From positions 5,264 to 21,125 of the forward strand of contig NWUY0300051380.1 of assembly GCA_004151065.3 (NCBI GenBank): DNA of 15,862 nt, written 5' to 3'. Positions 1 to 10,000 of the stretch are shown one piece after another. The notes beneath the pieces are model-generated. The model was given only the letters and a program-made list of their open reading frames with translations, searched no databases and was not told where the DNA came from. Within the stretch, counting starts at the first letter, position 1, and each line of letters opens with the position of its first letter. The stretch comes from Larix sibirica. Its lineage: Eukaryota; Streptophyta; Pinopsida; Pinales; Pinaceae. A program made the position numbers and the translations under genes.

Positions 1-976
1 TCATGCTCTTCATTCTCAAATTGATCATCATAGCCCCACATACCTCATTCATTTCTCACTCTTCCAAGAAGCCAAATTATGGACAGGTGTTTCTTCAAAT
101 GCAAGGAATAGATGCGAAGTTTGTGCAAATTGAAAAGTTTTTTATGTTAAAGTATGCAGTTGTGCCACTGGGGGCTTTGTTCACTATTGAGGTTGACAGA
201 GCATTAAGCTGTCCATTAGGATTCCATTCTTGTTGTTTGTCTACCTCACTCAAATGGCAAGCCAAAAAGAAATGAGATCGAGTGTAAGTTTCAGGGGAAT
301 TTGGAAAAATAAATATCCCTCAAACCTGGCACCTAATCAAAAGGAGTTTTATGTTATATAGTGCAGCCCCCACCTCACGGTGTGCTTCTCAAAGCAACTC
401 CCAAAAGTAGAAAAAATTTAGTTGTGGCACGGATTGATGACATAACAAGTACTGGGTTATTTTATACTCACATGTCAAATTATAGTTCTTTGTAGTTATA
501 TGCCAAACTATTAGAATTGGGAACCTATAATAGTCAACTTACAACATCAAAATATGTGTCTATTATCATTTATCATTGTATAAGGAAATAAGGCATATCC
601 ATACAAGCCAAATATAGGAGTAGTTTACTAGAACTGGAACATACTAATCTTAATAAGAAACTTGCAAAAATGTATCAAAGTTACCAAGGTGAGACGCACA
701 AAATTTCATGCAAAGGGTATTATAACATGCTCTGGAGCTACTGCAAATAAAATGAGACAAGTGGGAACGACACAAATTATCTACTACAAATAAACAATAT
801 CTTTGACAATATGCCTGCAAAAAAATGTACAACTTTAAACTTGAACTATGTTATAATATGCGTTCATACAGCACTTGAGGCATGTAAATTGTGTTGAGAT
901 CACATACGACCCCACTGGAAGTAAACAAGAATAGAAATTGGGAAATTCTCAGAGATGTGACTAAGAAAAAGGAAAA
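1..976. other. 3' flank of bL35c: 3' UTR then AT-rich intergenic DNA
   Basis: The 3' UTR of the minus-strand gene must start at 976 and run leftwards. No clear AATAAA signal is visible on the minus strand within about 400 bp, so the cleavage site cannot be placed. The plus-strand frame at 3-275 (90 codons) has no recognisable motif, and I do not treat it as a gene. Nothing else is supported here. Confidence 0.5.
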
Positions 977-1054
977 TTAGAGTGCCTTTCTGTTGACTTT
1001 CAAATATGGCAGGGCCCCGATAACATTGGCATAGTCGCTTTTGTCCACGTAAGT
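977..1054 (-). CDS. RPL35: bL35c exon 3: conserved C-terminus and stop
   Basis: This exon gives 25 codons plus TAA, starting [19 protein letters not shown] and ending VNRKAL. The motif [19 protein letters not shown] is the typical plant bL35c tail. The acceptor is a pyrimidine-rich stretch ending ATTGCAG, with AG at 1056-1055, and the stop codon is 979-977. It lies 6.4 kb from exon 2, is only 78 bp long and would be missed by ORF length cut-offs. The exon 2 join reads SKM|TYV in frame. Confidence 0.95.
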   Translation of the reverse strand, partial: TYVDKSDYANVIGALPYLKVNRKAL

Positions 1055-4000
1055 CTGCAATGATAACAGCACTATGGAATCAGGATTTGAGCTGATGTGA
1101 AAAAATTTCATAACAGTTTTTCAAATTCTAAACAAATTAAAGTTATTTTCTTCAGATTCTTTAGAACTTATGGTTTGGCATTTGCTTTTGACCATAGCTG
1201 TAAAGAAATATAACAAGGAATCTTATCTCAGGACTTGCCCACAGAAATGTGAAATAAAAAGAAATTCATCACAGAACATGTTAATGAGACCAAGAAAACT
1301 ATACTATAATAAAATATTCTGTCTTTCTCAGGGATGTGTAAGTAGTGTATTCTTGCATTAGTCTTCCAGTCAGTTTGTTGATGTGAATATTAGATAACAA
1401 GATCTAGGGACAAACATACATACATACTCAACTATGTATGCAAGCATGCATACATACATCTTAGAACCTTTCAATCAATGAAAGTGTTTTATCCATTCCC
1501 CATCACACATTTCTTTGAGTTTAACCTTTACCTTTTCTCCAGCCATTTTTGTCATCTAGTCCCCTTGGCTTTTTACTTCTTGTAGTAATAACCAACTTTC
1601 CATATATCCTAACACTGCTCAATTGGATTGTTAATCTTTTCTATATGAAAGGAACATTTTGTTCCACTGTAAAGAAGCTCAATTTAATTGCAGAATTTTG
1701 AGCTGAAGGGGAGAGGAGCTGAAGCGAACAGCAACCAAAGTTTAGAACACCTCCAAGTAAGAGTCTGAAGCACATGCTCACTAAAATAAATAACAAATGG
1801 AAGCAAAGCTGGAGTGGTAGCAAGCATAGTATGACCATACACCCTAGTATAAAACTTGTAAGCCAAATGCAGAGTGTCTACAATTAATCTCTTTCCGTTC
1901 CTGTTCTCTGTTGTTGGGTCTTATACGGAACATAAGCACATATACCAACACATAAGCACATAATTTAGCTTCTGGAAGAAAAATAGAAGGGTTCATAACT
2001 ATGTTTCTGGCAAAAGATTCTATTATGTCTCTCCTTCAATAAAACCAGGCTACTCACCCATCTCCTTGGAAGATGGCATGGCCAGAAAGGTGTCATTGGG
2101 AGATGATGCACATGGACAGGTGTATCTTGCCTTAGCAGGGGATGCTGGGTCACCCATTGTAAGCTAATAAAAAATGTTGCAAGAAAAGACTCTATTTTTC
2201 CTTCGAAGGGCTCAATGATGCCTATTTTAGCTTATTCCATTTCCAAGTCTTTTCTTCATTTCTAACATGGACTTGTGGAAAACTCCCTTCTACAACAATG
2301 GAAACATTTATCTGCCCCTCGTTCCTATAGTTGATCTTATTGATATTAATGCTCTCTTTTGACATATTGCTAGATTCTGTTTGTTCAAACTTCACATATA
2401 TTTCTTCTCACAAGTGGGGCAATAGAAAGTTGGAACATATTTTGTATCAGGAATTTTAACATTTGAAGGTACCATTAAACCTCCTGGTGGTTTATGACAA
2501 GAAACAAGTCATGTGGATTCATAGTTAGAAACATAGAACGCCTTGCAATTACGTTTTTACAGATCAGATACCTTGCCATCAACCTTTTATATGGCAGGTT
2601 GTCTAATAGAACAAGATACACCATAGAAACTCATTAAATTGGATATGGCTGATAGAACCAACCAGCTTAGAGAAGCTGCACCTACAAACCAAGGACAATG
2701 CACTGCTAGAAACTACATTGGGCATTGGAGTATTTTTTGCCTAACAGAGCTGTCAGCAACAATAGCGGCAAATAATGTGTCAAGAATACCTCAATATTGA
2801 GACATTGTTCGAGGATCTAGCCCTTAAACTTGTTCCATAGAAATCAGATTTGTCAAAACATAATAGTCAGTGTTTATTAAAGGAAGATTAATCTCATATA
2901 ATGGTCTGTTGCCTTTACACAACATATTTTGCTCATGAGCTATTGTGTTTGTAATCTCATTAATATAATTTTTGTGTCGTTAATGATTCATCACCAAGTT
3001 GAGACTTGTTAATTGTCATATTACTGACTCGTCACTTAATTGAGAGTTGTTAGTTACACTCATTAATGACTCACCACTAAGTCAGTGGAGAGTTGTTAAA
3101 AGGAGTCTCCCTTCTCACTTGTAGTAATCATTCATTCCATTATCAATCAGTGAAATACAACTCTTCTTTTTCAATAGAGAATCACATGGAAATGTCTTCC
3201 TCCATATGTTAGGATTTGTAGGTGCAATCCACCACCATGGGTGTGCAAGTGCCCCCAACCCTTGTTATTCCTCATTATTGTTTATTTTTTTATTATTGTA
3301 GTATTTCCATTCCAGGTATTGGAATGTTGCGCAGTGGTATAAAAGCTATTAGTAATTACCCCCCTGAAAATGCATGGCTTATTTCACATTTTCATGGGCT
3401 TTCTTCTCTCATTGGCACAAAAGAAAATCCTTGGAGAAAGTTACAAATTGCAATTTGGAGGCATGTATCACGACTTGGTTGCATCATTTGATCATTGGAT
3501 GAGGACCATTTCATTCCAAGGGTGAAATATTCATTGCTTAAATGAATATGCCCCCCTAATGAAAATGCCTCTTCAAGAAGGCATCTAGGGCAATCTAGAA
3601 GGTCTCATGGGAAATTACATATTATTTAAGGTATATTTCACATATTTGGAGGCATACTTCACCTTTGAGGTACTTGGGGTAAGAGAACTTTGTTCAAGGA
3701 ATTTTCTACATATTTGGAGGAGAGTCCTGAATTCGGGCAAAAATGGCCAAAGAGTCAAAATTGTTGTAACAAAAGTTCACTGAGCGAGAGAAGAAGTTAA
3801 GAGCCCAACTAATATGAATCGTCACAGAAAGGAGATTTTATGAGAAGAGATGAACACCCAAACGAGATGCATCTTCTACAAGAGTTGCAGAAAGTGTCTT
3901 CCCATATTGCTCAACACCTACGACATCAATGTTGTAGCCATCATTGATACAGGAGCAAGAAAATATGAGCAAGTGGCAAAGGATTTAGTTGCAGAGATTA

Positions 4001-7000
4001 AATCTCCTCAGTGCAATAATTAATATCCTTGTGAAGAGGGTTTGAAACAGATGTACAAAGCGGTGCAATCATTGAACCTGATGAAGAGCAAATAAGCATT
4101 ACTGAAAAAGTTGTCCAAGAGGTCCCAAGATCCCATTGAGAAGCCACCAACTATCACCAACTTTGAGGTCAAAGGCATTGAGAAGGGAATGAATGCAGTG
4201 CTACCAAGTCAATGGTGTGCAGCATATTGTCTTATGTGTATGGCTACAGGAGTATAATTGCAAGTACCATTTGTTGTTCTACCTAGCTCTTCCTTGTGCT
4301 TTGAGCTCAAATCATTTTATACGAGACATTGTGTCCCACTTCTATTATGTAAGAGATTAATAAGTGATTAGTGATGAGGATTAGAAATAGCTTTGTGGCA
4401 AAGCTTTATTGAGAGGGAGGGAATGGTGTGTACCTTTAATAAGTGACTAGTAATAGTATTAGAGAGAGCTTTGTAACAAATCTTTATTTAGGGGGGCGGC
4501 AAGGTGTGTATCTTCCACAGCATATTTTGTACCTGAGCTATTTTGTGTGTATCTCATTTATCTAATGTTTGTGTCATTAATAACTCATCACTAAGTTGAA
4601 AATTATTAATTACTAGTGTTAATGTCAATGACTTATCACTAAGTTAGTTGAGCATCAATGACTAATCATTAAGTTAATTGAGAGTTGTTAATCACTCATA
4701 TTAATGATTCATCATTAAGTTAGTTGAGAGGTTTTATTTACAATCATTAATGGCTCACCACTAACTTACTAAGTTAGTGGAGATTTATTGCCATTGATTA
4801 ATGTTGTATTAAAAGGGGTCTTCGACGCTTACCCCTCACTTGTCATCATTCAATCTATTATCAACGAATGAAATACAACTCTTTCAATAGAGAATCGCAT
4901 GGAGATGTCTTCCTCCATCTTTTAGGATTTGCACATGCAATCCATTGTTGGTATGTAGGTATCCCTGGCCCTTGTTCTTTCTCATTATTTCTTTTATTAT
5001 TTTTTGTTGTTGTATTTTCAATCCAGGTATTGGAATGTTGCACATAAACTAATATTGGCTTAGCAGGTGCTAAAGTAGGTAATGACATCAAGGATGTATA
5101 TCCTCTTACTTGTAGTTGATTATGAAAAGTGTATAATCACAAAGAGTGGCACTTTAATGCTATGTTGGATTTTCAATCCAGGTATTGGAATGTTGCACAT
5201 AACCTAATATTGGCTTAGCAGGTGCTAAAGTAGGCAATGACATCAAGAATGTGTATCCTCTTACTTGTAGTTGATTATGACAAGTGTATAATCACAAATA
5301 GTGGCATTTTAATGCTATGTTGGATTTGGTAAGGGCTTGGGTGTAATGTTCATTAAAAAATAAAGCTTCTATTCATCAAGTTGACCACTAGAAAATGATT
5401 AGAGGGTAAATGAATAACATAGTTCATATATAGAGATGTATAAGGGATGCTCCATCCCCCCTGCTTGTATGAATTGTCAGCTGATAAATTAGGGTATATG
5501 ATAGAGAAGGAAAGCACTGATAACAAAAGGAGGGTGGGTATTAAAAGCTACTTTGCTAAATACTTTCGTTTTACCCCTCTTGACCACAAAGGTTGAAACA
5601 ACCATCTAGAACTACAGATTACAATGTTGAAAAGTACAATGTGCTAACTGAAGCCATATAGCCTCTAATATTTATGTCTCTGCCCCTTGCTTCCCTTACA
5701 AAGGTCAGTCTCCTTGTTCTATTATTGCTCTCTAATGTGGTGGTGATGAACCTCAATGTGTTTGGTGCTAGTGTGAAGAACAAAATTCATGGGTAACACT
5801 TTGACTATCACAAAAGAGAGAAATGGCTTGAGCTTGTATCACCCCAATTTTTGATACACTTCCACTTCGGATTCAACAAGTGGGGAGAATCCTCCTGCCC
5901 AAGAAGAAAAACCCTTTGTTTTATCCTCACTAACGACTGCCCCAGCAGCATCCACAAAAGTATCCAAACATAACATCGTTCTCTCCACAAAATGTCAGGT
6001 TAGTTCAGGAGTTAGAGCTGAGTCATCTGCAAAGGACCATTACAATGCTCATTACCATCAAGATACCTCTGATTTGCCCTTGCATTCATGCTGCCTCTAA
6101 CAAGTATCCAAGAGCATCAACTGTGATGACATAGATAGGGTGCCAACCAACAACCCTGTGGGATTGGCCATATCTTCCTAGCCCAAATATTCCCGTTCTC
6201 TCTCTCTTAGCAAATATCCACGCAAACATTTTGCTAATGCACATGCAGAAACTTTGAGTGATTCTAGTAAAATTCTAATTCAGGAAGATATATTGGAAGC
6301 ACCTAAGCTATAACAAATTGCATCCTGAGTTTTTAACTTTTATGTTGTTTCTGGAGACCACTTAAGCAGCCAAGGTAAATAACTTTCAAAGGCATTTACT
6401 GCTGAAAATGGGTTTCTTACAACACAAGGGTGGATAGGAAAAGAGAGTCCGCTTAAATGCCATTAGCAAAGAACTAAAATCATTGTCCACCAAAGACACA
6501 AATATGAAACATGTTCATAACCTTTTTTTCCTAAAATCAATACAGTACATTGTATACTGAAGGACAGAAGTACGGGACTTATCTGAACATGTTCACAACC
6601 TTTGTCCTAAAATCAATAGAGTGGCATGTTAGTGAATAACAGAAAGGCGGGGTTTATTTTCATTGTTTCTATAAGAACTAGATGGAAAAATATTCACGTA
6701 ACATGTGCATAACAGCTTAGCAAAACTCTACGGTTTTAGACCTCCAGGTTCCCAAAAAAAATACACCCGATTCTTCTGCCTGACTTCAACCAAGATAGAT
6801 AAGAAAAGGAACCCTCTTCCCCTCATGTTGAACTTACATTGCTAGTTTCAACAGACTTAAATCTGGTATGAATGGCTTTCTTAGTTCATATAGTACTATT
6901 AAAATTAAATCACTGATTTTGTACAGCTCCACCTTGATAGGTAGTTGGACATCAATACGTTCCCAATCCACTTATTCAAGCACATGTTCTAGAACAGATC

Positions 7001-10000
7001 ATCAATCATTACACTAGAGTGTACGCTAGCTATTATCAAATTGAATTAATAACATGTCACAAACAAAATAAAAATGATAAAAATGTTGGTTAAAGGGGAG
7101 GAAATACATTATCATGGTTAGCAGCGCAGAGTAAGAAACTTACATCTTGGATTTTTCAAAGGTTCACTCAGATATTTTGACCAGTGCTCTATATAGGGAC
7201 CAATTGTGTGGACAGCTACATCTTTTGATATGCGGGAAAATGAAAAGATAACTAGTTACTATGTAATAACAGCTGCCAGACAGGTTTTTGAGAGAGGGTT
7301 CTATCCTGAAATACTCTACTACCTTAAGCTAAGAATTCGTCAAACCCAGATACATCAAGTTTGTAGAAGAATAGTTAGAATAGTGAATATGTACACTTGA
7401 AACTCCTAAGCAGAGGGGCAGTTTTTTGTTTAGTTATAAAGAGTAAGATAGAACTGTCACAAACCATTTTAGAGAGACGGTTTTTCCTTTTTGTATTCTT
7501 CTTCACCAACAGATGCTGCTTCCCAGCTCGCCTCCGTACTATCTTCCCACGTCCAGTCACACGGAATCTCTTAGCTGATGCCTATCCAGTAAACCATCTA
7601 AAAACTTTTATTCCAAAAACCCAAAATTGGTTCTTTAGTTAACATTTGCAATACTAGGGCAACAAATTTGAATAAAGCTCAAGAAATTTAATATACTGAA
7701 CAGTAAGGTAGCTCACAAATTCTCTAGGTAGCAATACTGTAAAAGAAGACTAAATGACACAAATCTGCAATACAGTTGAACAGCCTTCCATTCTTTCTTA
7801 GTACCACAAATATAAAATACTCCTGTAGCATATGCATTTCACTAAATACCAGGCTACCTAACGCTTAGAATTCCACATATCAAAACTTGCATAATGTAGA
7901 CCTCATGCATACAGCACTTGCATAAACAGCTCACACATCCATATTTTTGAAATTGACCTCCTCGGTTTATTATGAACTCAGATCCAGCTCCATGCTTCCA
8001 GTTAATGCACATCTAGATCACGGGACCAATTTCAATTCAAGTTCAACTACCCAAAACTAAAAGAACTTTTTTGAAAGTTCAACCATCAGAGAACGTACTC
8101 TCTGTTAATATAAAATTTGCATCTATCTATCTATCTATACACACACAGTTAGCCCCAAGGGTTAGCTCAAGCAGTCATGAGCCAGACGTGAGATATCTCC
8201 CCCCAATGTTGCGGAGGTCACAGGTTCGACTCTCTTGATCCCCTTGGGGTTAGGCTCCGTAGGCAGGGCCAACAGTTTACCCCGTTTACCATTCATGAAC
8301 CATGAGGAGGTACTCGGAGGATTTTCCACAAGGTTGTTCCTTGCAATAAATATATAGAGAGAGAGAGATCAAAAGTTAATAGACGGGTTATTGACTGTGT
8401 TAATGATCAATAACTAATATAAAAAATAATGTTAATAGTGATCAACGCTGCTATACTCATAAATAATAAATTTTGTTTAACTAAACTAAAACCTTGGCTT
8501 AACAATATAAAAGATCCACACTTAAATTTGATGCAACATGAACCTAACTGTACAACCCTAAAAGAATAAATTAATAATGGATCCAGAAAGGAAGAATGTT
8601 ATTCGATGAGAGCCATGCCCTTAACAAATAACGGAGTTATTGCCACCCTTGCATATGGTGGCAAAGCTGGATCACAAGAAGTAAACTTATTTGAAAAAAA
8701 AGGTGCCTGGATGTGATTTGGACTAAGGTTAAGAGTAAAATTATGAAAACACTAAAAGCTCATGGGACTTCTGAGCACACAGGATAAATGAAGGACTGAT
8801 CTCAATTTTGACCAGCTAGCGTGTCCCAGATATTCAAGGTTCAGATCCCAAAAGAGAAACTAAAAGAGAAGGAAACCTTTGGTCACGGCCAAATATAGGT
8901 CACTAAAATTGAACTTTGATGGCGCTGCAAATAACAGCCCTGGAAAAGCAGGTGGAGGAGAACTATACGTAATGCAAGTTGTGAAATTATTCTGATTCAT
9001 GTGCTGGGACTACAGAAATATCCAACAACGAGACTGAACTGAGCACACTTGTGGCATTACTTTAAAGTTTATATCTGCTTTCAAAATGATCTAGATCGGC
9101 TGGAAGTTGAAGGAGATTCTAGACTGGTCATTAACATGTTGACTAAGATTTGAAGCGACTCGCAGACATTGCAGCAAATATCAGAGTGATTCTGTAATCC
9201 GCTGACTTAAAAATTGGCCATATTATAGACAGGATTATGAAACAAGAAACAAGAAACAATTTTGAAGATATTGAAATTTTATTTTATTTGCAGTACGGAA
9301 CTGTCCTTAATTGTTGATTTGTTTCTGACGGTCGACTGTGTAATAATCTCGGTTTTAAACCGGAATAGTCTTTTTTGGAGTGTCAATAGCCATGTTGTAA
9401 TCTTTTCCACTTTGTACAGATTCTTTCAAATTTAATGAAAATTATATTTTAGATGAGCAATAAAAACATTCAACCTGAAATTAACATCTGCAGTAAACTT
9501 TATATTTTAACAGGAACAGGCAGAGAAGTAGCAGAAACGTTTGGTCCAAAGGATACATAGTGTGTTAAATTCAGTTAGCTGTGGTATTTTGACAATGCAT
9601 TTCACAGTGATTAAGGCGTGTGAATGCATTGCTAAGGAGAATGCTCGATCCTGCCATATCAAATCCCAAAACATATTCTTTATATATAATGATGAAAGGT
9701 AACTGCTACCCTTCATTATCCAGGTTTCCTTCTATCTTAGACAAGAAAATACATGTAACTGGTAACCCTTAGGACTCTGAGCATTCCCTAAGAAATTTAG
9801 TATTTTGCCAGAAAATTCCTTCCCCTTAAAATTATTGGAATGTGAATTTTTTGCCCAAAATATACGAAATAAGTTAATAACATATGCATATTGTGTAGAT
9901 ATAAATTCTGTTGGAATGCAAGATTTCGGGGTTTATAGAGTTCTAACTGTTTTTTGCATTCTATGGAATATTGGTTTTAAAGATCAAAATTTGTAAGAAA

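Larger units (their letters stand above)
3334..4501 (+). pseudogene. Decayed interior of the LTR element
   Basis: This stretch of about 1.17 kb has no ORF above about 60 codons apart from one overlapping the LTR end. In one frame near 3910-4022 it reads [20 protein letters not shown], then about 20 more codons to a stop. The IIDTGA core resembles the aspartic protease active site (hydrophobic-hydrophobic-D-T/S-G-A) of retroelements. A different frame downstream (about 4037-4135) reads [18 protein letters not shown], suggesting a frameshifted continuation. No reverse transcriptase or integrase motif is visible. The protease reading is tentative, because flanking residues do not obviously match a known family. 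Confidence 0.4.
2902..5044 (+). mobile_element. Degenerate non-autonomous LTR retrotransposon
   Basis: Two diverged LTRs (2902-3333 and 4502-5044) in direct orientation flank about 1.17 kb. The left LTR starts TGGTCTG and ends GCA. The right one starts AGGTGTG, which has lost the canonical TG, and ends ACA. A primer-binding site like tRNA-iMet lies 1 bp inside the left LTR, and a G-rich polypurine tract precedes the right LTR. The interior is far too short for gag-pol and lacks any long ORF, so the copy is internally deleted or a small-interior non-autonomous type. The LTRs differ by many substitutions and a roughly 111 bp length change, implying an old insertion. No perfect 5 bp target duplication is seen (TATAA left, TAAAC right). 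It cannot be assigned to copia or gypsy. Confidence 0.8.
1055..7464 (-). other. bL35c intron 2, 6410 bp
   Basis: This GT-AG intron lies between exons 2 and 3. It contains an LTR retrotransposon in antisense orientation to the gene (2902-5044), a 155 bp tandem duplication at that element's right edge (5016-5325), a sense-orientation LINE reverse transcriptase fragment (5839-6229) and a 78 bp-period duplication (about 6505-6660). The stretches 1055-2900, 5326-5838 and 6670-7464 show only AT-rich sequence and short random frames, apart from a tetranucleotide tract at 1411-1460 and an exon-like island at 2050-2157. Confidence 0.9.

Noticed and set aside
3-275. 90-codon plus-strand ORF
   Set aside because: No recognisable motif, no supporting splice or promoter context, and length within chance for AT-rich DNA.
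3222-3491. 89-codon plus-strand ORF
   Set aside because: It crosses the LTR end and primer-binding site, which are non-coding in such elements, and has no known motif.
2902-5044. Intact autonomous retrotransposon
   Set aside because: The interior is only about 1.2 kb with no RT or integrase and no long ORF.
6836-6980. Minus-strand stretch reading [20 protein letters not shown]
   Set aside because: It looks protein-like but is only about 45 codons, has no recognised family, and no splice sites link it to bL35c.
7397-7642. 81-codon plus-strand ORF
   Set aside because: It is the antisense shadow of bL35c exon 2.
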